Origin: Burkholderiaceae bacterium
Lineage (GTDB): Bacteria > Pseudomonadota > Gammaproteobacteria > Burkholderiales > Burkholderiaceae_C
Assembly (NCBI GenBank): GCA_024235895.1
Contig: JACKLM010000003.1
Span: 1 to 64,000 of the forward strand
Length of the DNA: 64,000 nt
Direction of reading: 5' to 3'
The position numbers and the translations under genes are program-made. The notes below the pieces were generated by a model. That model worked only from the letters and a program-made list of their open reading frames with translations, did not search any database and had not been told where the DNA came from. This document shows, piece after piece, positions 28,252-39,874 of this stretch. Every line of letters starts with the position of its first letter. Positions within the stretch are counted from its first letter, which is position 1.

Positions 28252-28919
28252 AGCACCCGCTGCGGATCGCGCTGGCGGCGGCGCTGGTCGGCGTGCTCGC
28301 GGCCTTCGTGCCGGTGGGCTGGCGCATGGTCGTGCCCGGCGCGCCGGCGCCGCCGGCGCAGGGCGCGCCGTGGCAGGTCGCGCTGCCCGCAGCCGGGCGC
28401 AGCGAGGTCTTCGGGCTGGCGCTGCCGGGGGCGACGCTGGCCGATGCGCGCGCCCGGGCCGGCGACGAACTGCAAGTGGCGTTGATCGCCGGCGCCGACG
28501 GCGCGCTCGCGCTGGAGGCCTACCTGGAGCGCTTCGTCGCCGGGGGCATCGAGGGGAGGCTGCTGCTGAGCTTCGACGCCGACACGGCGGCGCTGGCGCG
28601 CTGGCGCGAGCGCCTGGGCAGCGAGCCGACCGCCTCCGGCGCGCGCCGGCATGCGCTGGACGCGCAGGCGCAGGCCGAGGCGGGATCGGCGCCGCTTGCG
28701 GGCATCGGCTTCATCCCGTCGGCGCAGCTCGATGCGGCGATGCTGCAGGGGCGATTCGGCGAGCCGGCCGAGCGCATCGGCTTCGGCCAGCGGATCGAGC
28801 ACTGGCTGTACCCCGCGACCGGCATGGCGGTGGCGCTGGACCGCGACGGCCGCGAACTGCTGCAGTACGTGGCGCCGTCCGACTTCGAGCGCAGGCTGGC
28901 GGCGCCGCTGCGGCGCTGA
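28248..28919 (+). CDS. Conserved hypothetical membrane-anchored protein
   Basis: 223 residues, function not known. One N-terminal hydrophobic segment (LRIALAAALVGVLAAFVPVGW) acts as signal anchor or signal peptide. The body has a recurring pattern seen in an uncharacterised Burkholderiales family (recognised from memory): PWQVALPAAGRSEVFGLALPG, LEAYLERFVAGGIEGRLLLSFD, GIGFIPSAQLDAAMLQGRFGEP and the end RELLQYVAPSDFERRL. It appears to be a periplasmic or membrane-facing globular domain. It lies between a divergent SDR and a convergent pseudouridine synthase, so the context gives no clue. Confidence 0.68.
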   Translation: MKHPLRIALAAALVGVLAAFVPVGWRMVVPGAPAPPAQGAPWQVALPAAGRSEVFGLALPGATLADARARAGDELQVALIAGADGALALEAYLERFVAGGIEGRLLLSFDADTAALARWRERLGSEPTASGARRHALDAQAQAEAGSAPLAGIGFIPSAQLDAAMLQGRFGEPAERIGFGQRIEHWLYPATGMAVALDRDGRELLQYVAPSDFERRLAAPLRR

Positions 28920-28981
28920 TGCGGGCGGCGGGCAGAGGGCAGCAGCCCGCGGCCAGCGGCCCTGGGTCTCGTGCCAGTGCC

Positions 28982-29587
28982 TCAGAACGGCGGCGCGCTC
29001 GCGAGCGGCAGTCTGCGCCCGTCGGCGGGGTGCGGCACGATCAGCTCGGCGGCGTGCAGCATCAGCCGCGCCGCCGGCGCGCCGCCATAGAGCGTATCGC
29101 CGACGATCGGGTGGCGGATCGCCTGCAGGTGCACGCGCAGCTGGTGCGAGCGCCCGCTGACCGGCTCCAGCCGCAACCGCGTGCGGCCGCCGGTGGCGTC
29201 GCGTGCGAGCACGCGCCAGCGTGTCAGCGACGGCCGGCCGCGCTCGTGGTCGACGCGCTGCAGCGGCCGGCGCGGCCAGTCGGCGGCCAGCGGCAGGTCG
29301 ATCTCGCCGACGTCGGCGTCGACGAGCCCGCCGACGATCGCGACGTAGCCCTTGTGGACGAGACGCGCGGCGAAGGCGTCGCCTAGCCTGCGCTGCGCCG
29401 CCGCACCGCGCGCGAAAAGCATCAGCCCGGAGGTCGCCATGTCGAGCCGGTGCACGACGCGCGCATCCGCCCAGACGGCCTGCACGCGTGCGGCCAGGCA
29501 GTCGGGCTCGGTGCGCCCGGGCACGGCGAGCAGCCCGGCGGGCTTGTCGACGGCGATCAGGTGGGCGTCCAGGTGCAGCGGGGTCAC
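28982..29587 (-). CDS. RluA-family pseudouridine synthase
   Basis: 201 residues from GTG 29587. The catalytic aspartate lies in VVHRLDMATSGLMLFARG (HRLD-x-x-TSG), the signature of RluA-type enzymes that convert uridine to pseudouridine in rRNA or tRNA. LIAVDKPAGLLAVPGR and GRSHQLRVHLQAIRHPIVGDTLYG complete the domain. There is no S4 domain, so it resembles RluA or TruC more than RluC/RluD. The frame extends upstream without family similarity, which is why GTG is chosen. The target base is not predictable here. Confidence 0.86.
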   Translation of the reverse strand: MTPLHLDAHLIAVDKPAGLLAVPGRTEPDCLAARVQAVWADARVVHRLDMATSGLMLFARGAAAQRRLGDAFAARLVHKGYVAIVGGLVDADVGEIDLPLAADWPRRPLQRVDHERGRPSLTRWRVLARDATGGRTRLRLEPVSGRSHQLRVHLQAIRHPIVGDTLYGGAPAARLMLHAAELIVPHPADGRRLPLASAPPF

Positions 29588-29685
29588 GCGTGCGAGCGTC
29601 GAGGTGGCGCGGCTTGCGCCCGGACATGCGGCGGGGCAGCGCCGGGGCAGGGTCTCGCCGAAGGGTGGCAGTATCGACCGCGCAA

Positions 29686-29714
29686 GAAAAAACCGCAGCC
29701 AGCGGCTGCGGTTT
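29686..29714 (-). terminator. Rho-independent terminator of the cold-shock gene
   Basis: On the minus strand AAACCGCAGCC (29714-29704 read in reverse complement) pairs with GGCTGCGGTTT over 11 bases with a 3-base loop and runs into a T stretch. It lies 47 bases past the cold-shock stop. Confidence 0.85.
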
Positions 29715-29760
29715 CGTGGTGTGCACCCGGCGCGACGCGCGGGGCGCAGGGGGCCTGATC

Positions 29761-29973
29761 TCAGGCCAGCACGCGGATGCGCGAAGCCTGCGGGCCCTTC
29801 TGGCCCTGGACCACCTCGAACTCCACCCGTTGCGCCTCGAGCAGGGTCTTGAAGCCCGTGCCCTGGATTTCCTTGAAGTGGGCGAAGAGGTCCTTGCCGC
29901 CGTCGTCGGGGGCGATGAAGCCGAAGCCCTTGCCCTCGTTGAACCACTTCACGGTACCGGTTTGCGTCGTCAT
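29761..29973 (-). CDS. Cold-shock domain protein (CspA family)
   Basis: 70 residues, the standard single cold-shock domain. RNP1 is KGFGFIAP and RNP2 is LFAHF; the start [16 protein letters not shown] is canonical. It binds single-stranded RNA or DNA and melts secondary structure. The end [12 protein letters not shown] is typical of betaproteobacterial CspA/CspD-like proteins. ATG 29973 follows GGAAAC, and a clear intrinsic terminator follows. About 200 untranslated bases separate it from the next gene upstream, room for the long structured leader that cspA mRNAs usually have, with a TATCAT box near 30140 as a possible -10 (weak). Confidence 0.93.
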   Translation of the reverse strand: MTTQTGTVKWFNEGKGFGFIAPDDGGKDLFAHFKEIQGTGFKTLLEAQRVEFEVVQGQKGPQASRIRVLA

Positions 29974-30186
29974 ATCGTTTCCTATCCAAGTGAAGGTGCA
30001 CGGCCGCATGGCCGCGCGAAAAGCAGAAACACTCAGAAAATCAACGATCTGGACTTCGACGAACGACCGGAGGCGGAAGCCGCCGGCCAGGCCCTGAAAA
30101 TCCGGGCAGAGACTGTTCTGGAGCATGTCTACAGCGCGCGATGATACCCGCGATCGGTCGATCGCGCTGGCGCGTCGCCTCGTCGC

Positions 30187-31194
30187 TCACTGAGGCCCGG
30201 CTGCCGGCAGGCCCAGGAAGTCACGCAGCGGCGCGAACGATCGCCGCGGATCCTCCTCGTGCGGCACGTGTCCCAGCCCCGGCAGGACGACGAGCCGGCT
30301 GCCGGCGATGCGGCGCGCGAAGTCCTCGCCGACCGCCGGCGGGATCAGCCGGTCCTCGGCGCCCCACAGGATCAGCGTCGGCTGTGTGATGCGCGCCACG
30401 CGCCCGGCGTCGGCACCGTGCTCGCGCTGGCGCAGCCGCTGCACCAGCGCGCGCCGGTTGCCCTCGCGCAGCGTGAGCTCGAAGTAGCGGTCGACGAGCT
30501 GCTCCGTGATCCGCGTCGGGTCGGCGTAGACCTGCACCAGCCCCTGCACGACCATGGCCCGCGGCAGGAACCACTCCATCGTCTTGTTCAGCAGCGGCAC
30601 GCGGGCGAGCTGCCAGGCCAGCGGCGCCGGCCCGGCGTCGAACGGCAGCCCGGCGGCATCGACCAGCACCAGCGCGGCGACGCGCTCGGGCGCGAGCGTG
30701 GCGACGCGCCATGCGACCTCGCCGCCGAGCGAGTTGCCGGCGAGCACCGCGCGCGCGATCCGCAGCCGGTCCAGCAGCGCGAGCACGAAGCGCGCGTCGG
30801 CATCGCCGCGGTAGTCGTCGTCGGCACGCGGCCCGGTCAGACCGAACCCGGGCAGGTCGAAGCTGACGACGCGCCGCTGCGGCTGCAGCTGCGCGACCCA
30901 GCCCTCCCAGGTGTGCAGGCTGGCCGAGGTGCCGTGGATCAGCACCACCGGCAGCGGGTCGGCGCGCGCGCCGACATCGCGCAGGTGGACGAGCTGGCCG
31001 CCCAGGTCGATGAACTCCGACGGCGGCGGCGCCCAGCGCGCGACCAGCGACTCGACGCTGCGCTCGGGCGCGCGCGAAAGCGCCATCGCCAGCGCCGCGG
31101 CCATCAGCAGGACGCCGACGATGCGAAGCAGCCAGCCGGCGGGCCCGGGCGGCTCGCGCCGCGACCCGCCCGCCGGTGCGGCGGCGCGGCGCAC
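30187..31194 (-). CDS. Membrane-anchored serine alpha/beta hydrolase
   Basis: 335 residues. An N-terminal hydrophobic segment (WLLRIVGVLLMAAALAMAL, about 21-39) should anchor it in the inner membrane. The fold has VVLIHGTSASLHTW (oxyanion), the nucleophile elbow LAGNSLGGEVAW, the acid in LILWGAEDRLIPP and the base in LPGLGHVPHEEDP. That is a complete Ser-Asp-His triad typical of lipase, esterase or C-C hydrolase relatives. The start lies immediately after the stop of the small upstream gene with no spacing, so the two are co-transcribed. The substrate is unknown. Confidence 0.86.
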   Translation of the reverse strand: MRRAAAPAGGSRREPPGPAGWLLRIVGVLLMAAALAMALSRAPERSVESLVARWAPPPSEFIDLGGQLVHLRDVGARADPLPVVLIHGTSASLHTWEGWVAQLQPQRRVVSFDLPGFGLTGPRADDDYRGDADARFVLALLDRLRIARAVLAGNSLGGEVAWRVATLAPERVAALVLVDAAGLPFDAGPAPLAWQLARVPLLNKTMEWFLPRAMVVQGLVQVYADPTRITEQLVDRYFELTLREGNRRALVQRLRQREHGADAGRVARITQPTLILWGAEDRLIPPAVGEDFARRIAGSRLVVLPGLGHVPHEEDPRRSFAPLRDFLGLPAAGPQ

Positions 31195-31434
31195 TCAGGC
31201 GCTTCGGGTCAGCCGCACGCCGCTGTGCAGCGCCACCATCGAGCCGTCTGCGTGCGGCTCGATCTGCTCGCCGCTGTCGAGGCGGTACTCGATGACGCCG
31301 GTGGGCAGCCAGTGGTCCTGGCCGTCGTGCACGGTGTCGTCGCGGCGCTGGCGCTCGTAGGCGCAGACCTTGTAGTCCTTGCCGTCGTCGCCCTTGGCGT
31401 GGAAGGTATCGAGGAGCTGGAGCTTGAGGTCCAT
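31195..31434 (-). CDS. Small conserved hypothetical protein (79 residues)
   Basis: A compact soluble protein with no known motif. It starts MDLKLQLLDTFHAKGDDGKDYKV, continues CAYERQRRD and VIEYRLDSGEQIEPHADGS, and ends HSGVRLTRSA. The pattern looks like a small beta-barrel. Short acidic proteins like this are seen in other Burkholderiales (memory). An AAGGA ribosome site precedes ATG 31434. It is the first gene of a two-gene unit with the membrane hydrolase, and is divergent from dnaE. Confidence 0.6.
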   Translation of the reverse strand: MDLKLQLLDTFHAKGDDGKDYKVCAYERQRRDDTVHDGQDHWLPTGVIEYRLDSGEQIEPHADGSMVALHSGVRLTRSA

Positions 31435-31556
31435 CGGAGGGTCCTTGGCAGGGGCCTTGCGGTGGGCAGGCGGGCCGGCGCGCGGCGCGGGCATGGCCCG
31501 ATCCTACGCGCCCCGGGCGACGGCGCAAGCGCGGCCGTGGCACCGGCACCGCTTCC

Positions 31557-31562
31557 TACAAT
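31557..31562 (+). promoter_or_regulatory. -10 box of dnaE, giving a leaderless or near-leaderless transcript
   Basis: TACAAT ends 7 bases before ATG 31570, so transcription would start at or next to the start codon. No convincing -35 is visible. No ribosome site precedes the ATG. Confidence 0.45.
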
Positions 31563-31569
31563 GCCGCGG

Positions 31570-35130
<3,561 letters not shown>

Positions 35131-35236
35131 GTGTCGCGCGCGGGCGCTCGATGCGACGCCGGGGGCGGTGATGGCGCCGGGCGCGGCGGCTGGCCGGCGC
35201 AGGGTTTCGGCCGACGGGCTGCGGCGTGATGCGAGT

Positions 35237-35263
35237 CCGCGGGCGGTTCAGGACCGCCCGCGG
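35237..35263. terminator. Perfect hairpin between convergent dnaE and comEA-like gene
   Basis: CCGCGGGCGGT and ACCGCCCGCGG pair over 11 bases with a 5-base loop. It lies about 107 bases after dnaE and 12 bases past the convergent gene's stop. It lacks a T tract, so intrinsic termination is uncertain. Confidence 0.45.
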
Positions 35264-35274
35264 CCTGTCGTGCG

Positions 35275-35607
35275 TCACTTGCCCGCGGGTGCGGCCTTGC
35301 GCGCCGGCTTGGCCGGCTCGGCCTGCGTCTCCGTCGGCGCATAGCTCGTCTGGCCGACCGTCAGCCCGGCGCTGGACAGCTTGACCGCGCTCGTGGGGCC
35401 GACGCCGCGCACGCGTTCGATCATGTCGCCCCAGTGCTTGAACGGGGCCTTGGCGCGCTCGCCGACGATGCGTGCCGACAACGCCGGGCCGACGCCCGGC
35501 AGCGCCTGCAGCTCGGCCTCGGTGGCCTTGTTGACATCGACGGCGGCGGCGGCGGCGATCGACAGGGTGGCCAGCAGGCCGGCGACGAGGGTGCGAAGAA
35601 GAGTCAT
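35275..35607 (-). CDS. ComEA-like helix-hairpin-helix DNA-binding protein, exported
   Basis: 110 residues. A signal peptide (MTLLRTLVAGLLATLSIAAAAA) leads into a helix-hairpin-helix domain: VDVNKATEAELQALPGVGPALSARIV, then a second partial hairpin in MIERVRGVGPTSAVKL. Secreted HhH proteins of this size bind DNA in the periplasm; ComEA does so in natural transformation. The C-terminal tail is rich in Lys, Ala and Pro. A good AAGGAG lies 7 bases before ATG 35607. No other competence gene is near, so a role in DNA uptake is inference. Confidence 0.82.
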   Translation of the reverse strand: MTLLRTLVAGLLATLSIAAAAAVDVNKATEAELQALPGVGPALSARIVGERAKAPFKHWGDMIERVRGVGPTSAVKLSSAGLTVGQTSYAPTETQAEPAKPARKAAPAGK

Positions 35608-35942
35608 CGTGTGCTCCTTGATCATCGAGAAGAGGGTTGCGGGAAGGGCCCGGGGCTTTCGGCTCGACATCGACCGAGGGCATCGGGCTGGAAGTCATTC
35701 TTCGCCGCCGTGCAGGCGCCGACCATCGCCTCGTGGAGGGCCGCCGGCAGGGGCACCCGCGTGGGGGGCACGGCGCTCGCCCGGCCGAGGGGTGCCGCCC
35801 CGCGACAAAGGGGTCCGATGGCGCCGCCTGATATGCGTTGGCGTTCGATCGACAAGGACGGGGTTGTCGGGGATCGACCGCGGGCGCCAGTGGAAGGCTT
35901 GAACGCGATGCGGCATGAAGCCGCCGCGGTGCCGCAGCGGGG
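35608..35942. other. 335-base gap between the comEA-like gene and lapB
   Basis: No gene, RNA or repeat could be supported here. It should hold the minus-strand promoter of the comEA-like gene and the 3' end of the lapA-lapB transcript. Open frames in it are high-GC artefacts with arginine- and proline-rich translations. Confidence 0.5.
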
Positions 35943-37112
35943 TCAGCCGGCTTCGAGCCGGCGCGGCGGGAAGCTGTCCCAGCCCTGGCAGCCGGGGCAC
36001 TGCCAGAAATACTGCTGCGCCTCGAAGCCACAGGCGGCGCAGCGGTAGCGCTGCAGCGGCAGCGCGCCGCGCTGGACCGCCCGCAGCAGCCGCTCGCGCG
36101 TATCGGCACGCCAGCGGCCCGTGTCCAGCGCGAGCACCGCGCTGGCGGCCGCGAGGCTGGGCTGGCGCTCGAGGTGATCCAGCCGCAGGCGGTCGACCGC
36201 CGAGGCCTCGCCCGTCGCGTCACTGCGTTCGATCTGCTCGAGCGCGGGCAGCAGCTCGGGTTGGGGGTCGTCGTCCCAGGCCTGGCGCAGCGTGCTCGAG
36301 GCGAGCGCGGTGGCGTCGGCGCCGGCGGCCAGCGCCTGCTGCGCGTAGTCGAGCGCGACGAGCGGGAAGATCGCCGGCGCGACCTCGCGCAGCCGGCCCC
36401 AGTGGGCGAGCGCGCCACGGGCGTCGCCGGCGCGCGCGGCGCGCTCGCCTGCGAGCACGAGTGGGCGCGGCGCCTCGGGCGCTTCGTGCAGCGCCGCGGC
36501 GACGGCCTGTGTGGCCTCGTCGCCGCGGCCGGCGGCATCGGCCTCGAGCGCACGCTCGCAGTGGTAGTGCGCGATGCGGGTGGCGAAGGTCCCGCTGCCG
36601 CTTTCCTGCAGCGCTCGCGCATCGGCGATCGCCGACGGCCAGTCGTGCGCGCGTTCGTGCAGCGCCAGCAGCGCGAGCCGGGCCTCGGTCGCGAAGCGTG
36701 AGCCGGCGAGCGCGCGCCAGGCCGCCTCGGCGCGGTCGAACAGCCCCGCGCGGTCGAAGTCCAGCGCGAGCGCGCGCTGCGCACGCTCGCGATCCGCAGC
36801 CGCCAGATCGGCGCGCGACAGCAGGTGCTGGTGCACGCGCACCGCGCGCTCGAACTCGCCGCGACGGCGCAGCAGGTTGCCCAGCGCGAAGTGCAGCTCG
36901 GTCGTGTCGGGGTCGAGCTGGACCGCCTCGATGAAGGCGTCGATCGCCTTGTCCTGCTGCTCGTTGAGCAACAGGTTCAGGCCCTCGAAGTAGGCACGCG
37001 GCGCGTCGCGCGGGTCGCGCCGCCACTGGCGCAGGTCCAGCCGCGACGCCGCCCAGCCGAGCGCGAACGCCAGCGGCAGCCCGATCAGCAACCACTGCAG
37101 GTCGAAGTCCAC
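35943..37112 (-). CDS. lapB: LapB, lipopolysaccharide assembly regulator (TPR + rubredoxin-like zinc domain)
   Basis: 389 residues from GTG 37112. One N-terminal membrane helix (LQWLLIGLPLAFALGWAAS) is followed by the LapB start of the soluble part (YFEGLNLLLNEQQDKAIDAF), then about nine TPR repeats (such as TELHFALGNLLRRRGEFERAV). The C-terminus is a rubredoxin-like metal site RYRCAACGFEAQQYFWQCPGC with two CxxC pairs. LapB adjusts LpxC levels through FtsH in enterobacteria. It follows lapA with a 31-base gap. The upstream frame lacks family similarity, supporting the GTG start. Confidence 0.92.
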   Translation of the reverse strand: MDFDLQWLLIGLPLAFALGWAASRLDLRQWRRDPRDAPRAYFEGLNLLLNEQQDKAIDAFIEAVQLDPDTTELHFALGNLLRRRGEFERAVRVHQHLLSRADLAAADRERAQRALALDFDRAGLFDRAEAAWRALAGSRFATEARLALLALHERAHDWPSAIADARALQESGSGTFATRIAHYHCERALEADAAGRGDEATQAVAAALHEAPEAPRPLVLAGERAARAGDARGALAHWGRLREVAPAIFPLVALDYAQQALAAGADATALASSTLRQAWDDDPQPELLPALEQIERSDATGEASAVDRLRLDHLERQPSLAAASAVLALDTGRWRADTRERLLRAVQRGALPLQRYRCAACGFEAQQYFWQCPGCQGWDSFPPRRLEAG

Positions 37113-37143
37113 GTGCGGCTCGCGGAACCGGGGCGCGGCGCGT

Positions 37144-37515
37144 TCAGATGCCGAGGTCGGCGCGCGACGTGGTGCTGCCGCCGTCGAAACCCGAAGGCGG
37201 CGGCTCCGCCCGCTTCGGACCCGATGCCGGCGGCATGTCGCGGCCGCCTGCGGCGGGCGCCGTCGCGGGGCGGTCCGGCATGAGGTCGCGGGTGCCGTCC
37301 GCGGCGCGGCGGCGTGCACGCCACCAGGGCGGCAGCATCGCGAGCACGCCGAGCGCGCTGCCGGCGCCGAAGGCCAGCAGCACGACGATCACCAGCGGTG
37401 CGTGCCAGTCCAGGCCGAAGAACCCGTGGACGACGACCGGCTCCTGGTTGTTCAGCGCGAAGGCGAACAGCGTGAAGAAGACGAACGCCCGCAGGAGCCA
37501 GGACAGGATGCGCAT
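37144..37515 (-). CDS. lapA: LapA-family inner membrane protein (DUF1049)
   Basis: 123 residues. Two membrane helices flank the conserved NNQEPVVVHGFFGLDWHAPL segment: RILSWLLRAFVFFTLFAFAL and VIVVLLAFGAGSALGVLAML. The cytoplasmic end has the WWRARRRA stretch and then a long Pro/Gly/Ala tail without structure, longer than in E. coli. It works with LapB in LPS assembly control. A TACAAT box on the minus strand (37525-37530) ends 9 bases before the ATG, so this pair may start as a leaderless transcript separate from ihfB. Confidence 0.9.
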   Translation of the reverse strand: MRILSWLLRAFVFFTLFAFALNNQEPVVVHGFFGLDWHAPLVIVVLLAFGAGSALGVLAMLPPWWRARRRAADGTRDLMPDRPATAPAAGGRDMPPASGPKRAEPPPSGFDGGSTTSRADLGI

Positions 37516-37597
37516 GCCGTGCGCATTGTAGAAGCGGCCCCGAGACGGGGCCGCGACGGGGCAGGCGGGCCGGCGCTGCGGCCGGTGCCGCGGCGCC

Positions 37598-37924
37598 TCA
37601 GGCCGGTGTCGACCCGGGCGCCGCCGACCCCGCGTCCGGATCGTCGTCGCGGTCGACCGCCTCGCGCAGCGCCTTGCCGGGCTTGAAGTGCGGCACCAGC
37701 TTCTCGGGCACCACCACCTGCTCGCCGCTGCGCGGGTTGCGCCCGATGCGAGGCGGGCGGCGGTTGATCGAGAAGCTGCCGAAGCCGCGGATCTCGATGC
37801 GGTGGCCGCGCGCGAGTGCGTCGGCCATCGCGTCGAGGATCGCCTTGACGGCGGCCTCGGTGTCGCGCTGCGTCAGCTGGTCGAATCGCTCGGCCAGCCG
37901 CTCGACGAGGTCGGAGCGGGTCAT
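37598..37924 (-). CDS. ihfB: Integration host factor beta subunit
   Basis: 108 residues. IHF-beta bends DNA together with IHF-alpha. [23 protein letters not shown] is the dimerisation start, [29 protein letters not shown] holds the DNA-binding arm with the intercalating proline, and [13 protein letters not shown] is the usual end. About 14 extra acidic and Ala/Pro residues follow. It lies 43 bases after rpsA on the same strand, the classical rpsA-ihfB arrangement. IHF also helps sigma-54 promoters such as those of glnA and amtB. Confidence 0.93.
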   Translation of the reverse strand: MTRSDLVERLAERFDQLTQRDTEAAVKAILDAMADALARGHRIEIRGFGSFSINRRPPRIGRNPRSGEQVVVPEKLVPHFKPGKALREAVDRDDDPDAGSAAPGSTPA

Positions 37925-37967
37925 GACGGCCCCCCGGGCTCGCGGCGCGCGCCACCCCCCGCCATCG

Positions 37968-39683
37968 TCACTCGCCCTGCTGGTCCAGCTTGGCGCGCAG
38001 CAACGCACCCAGGCTGGTCGTGCCGGCGGTCTCGCGCTCGCTGGCCTGGCTCAGCCGCTGCATCGCCTCCTGCTGGTCGGCGCTGTCCTTGGCCTTGATC
38101 GACAGCTGGATCGACCGCGCCTTGCGGTCGACGTTGACGATCATCGCCGACACCTCGTCGCCCTCCTTCAGGACGTTGCGCGCGTCCTCGACGCGGTCGC
38201 GGCTGATCTCGCTGGCGCGCAGGTAGCCGGTGACGTCCGCGTTGAGCTGGATCTCCGCGCCGCGCGCGTCGACCGACTTGACGGTGCCGCTGACGAGGGC
38301 GCCGCGGTCGTTGAGCGTCGTGAAGCTGGTGAACGGGTCGACGTCGAGCTGCTTGATCCCCAGGCTGATGCGCTCGCGCTCGACGTCCACCGCCAGCACC
38401 ACCGCCTCGACCTCCTGGCCCTTCTTGTAGTTGCGCACCGCGCTCTCGCCGGGCTCGTGCCAGGACAGGTCCGACAGGTGCACCAGGCCGTCGATGCCCG
38501 CCTCCAGCCCGATGAAGACGCCGAAATCGGTGATCGACTTGACCGGCCCGCTGACCTTGTCGCCGCGCTTGTGGTTGGCGGCGAACTCGTCCCAGGGGTT
38601 GGCCTTGCACTGCTTCATCCCCAGGCTGATGCGGCGCTTGTCCTCGTCGATGTCGAGGATCATGACCTCGACCTCCTCGCCCAGCGTGACGACCTTGGAC
38701 GGGGCGACGTTCTTGTTCGTCCAGTCCATCTCCGAGACGTGCACCAGGCCCTCGATGCCGGGCTCGATCTCGACGAAGGCGCCGTAGTCGGCGATGTTGG
38801 TGATCTTGCCGAACATCCGCGTGCCGGTCGGGTAGCGGCGCGACACGCCAAGCCACGGGTCGTCGCCGAGCTGCTTGAGGCCGAGCGACACGCGCATGCG
38901 CTCGGCGTCGAACTTGAGCACCTTGGCGTCGAGCTCCTGGCCGACCTGCACGACCTCGGTCGGATGACGCACGCGGCGCCAGGCCATGTCGGTGATGTGC
39001 AGCAGGCCGTCGATGCCGCCGAGGTCGACGAAGGCGCCGTACTCGGTGATGTTCTTGACCACGCCGTGCAGCACCGCGCCCTCGCGCAGCGTCTCGAGCA
39101 GCTTGGCGCGCTCCTCGCCCATCGAGGCCTCGACCACGGCACGGCGCGACAACACGACGTTGTTGCGCTTGCGGTCGAGCTTGATGACCTTGAACTCCAT
39201 CGTCTTGCCCTCGAAGGGCGACAGGTCCTTGACCGGACGGGTGTCGATCAGCGAGCCGGGCAGGAAGGCGCGGATGCCGTTGACCATCACGGTCAGGCCG
39301 CCCTTGACGCGGCTGGTCACGGTGCCTTCGACGAATTCGCCGGACTCGAGCGCGTTCTCGAGCGTCATCCACGACGACAGCCGCTTGGCCTTGTCGCGCG
39401 ACAGGATGGTGTCGCCGTAGCCGTTCTCGACCGCCTCGACGGCCACCGCGACGAAGTCGCCGACCTGGACCTCGAGCTCGCCCTGGTCGCTCTTGAACTC
39501 CTCGATCGGGATGTAGGCCTCGCTCTTGAGACCGGCGTTGACCACCACGTGGTTGAAGTCGATGCGCACGACCTCGGCCGAGATGACCTCGCCGACGCGC
39601 ATGTCGCTGGATTTCAGCGATTCCTCGAACAGGGCGGCAAAGGACTCGCCGCCTCCGGTGGTGGCAGTTTGGGTTTGGGGCAT
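37968..39683 (-). CDS. rpsA: 30S ribosomal protein S1
   Basis: 571 residues with six S1 RNA-binding domains. [21 protein letters not shown] opens the first. Repeated cores such as [40 protein letters not shown] and [20 protein letters not shown] mark the others, each ending in an RISLGxKQ-type strand. S1 docks mRNA onto the ribosome and matters most for leaders with weak ribosome sites. Length is close to the usual 557-570. ATG 39683 follows GGAAACC. It lies between aroA-cmk and ihfB, as in most betaproteobacteria. Confidence 0.95.
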   Translation of the reverse strand: MPQTQTATTGGGESFAALFEESLKSSDMRVGEVISAEVVRIDFNHVVVNAGLKSEAYIPIEEFKSDQGELEVQVGDFVAVAVEAVENGYGDTILSRDKAKRLSSWMTLENALESGEFVEGTVTSRVKGGLTVMVNGIRAFLPGSLIDTRPVKDLSPFEGKTMEFKVIKLDRKRNNVVLSRRAVVEASMGEERAKLLETLREGAVLHGVVKNITEYGAFVDLGGIDGLLHITDMAWRRVRHPTEVVQVGQELDAKVLKFDAERMRVSLGLKQLGDDPWLGVSRRYPTGTRMFGKITNIADYGAFVEIEPGIEGLVHVSEMDWTNKNVAPSKVVTLGEEVEVMILDIDEDKRRISLGMKQCKANPWDEFAANHKRGDKVSGPVKSITDFGVFIGLEAGIDGLVHLSDLSWHEPGESAVRNYKKGQEVEAVVLAVDVERERISLGIKQLDVDPFTSFTTLNDRGALVSGTVKSVDARGAEIQLNADVTGYLRASEISRDRVEDARNVLKEGDEVSAMIVNVDRKARSIQLSIKAKDSADQQEAMQRLSQASERETAGTTSLGALLRAKLDQQGE

Positions 39684-39874
39684 GTGGTTTCCTGGGGCCC
39701 GGCGGCCCGATGCGCCGCATCGGGGATGCGCCGGGCGGTGAAGGCAACGCGGGCGTTGCGGGGTTGGAGGTGGGACGAACGCGACACCCCCGGTGGGCCC
39801 GGCGGCCCGGCAGGGGAGGGTGTCGCACCGGGTGGCCCGACGAGCGCCTCGCAGCGCCCTCGTGCGGCGCGGCC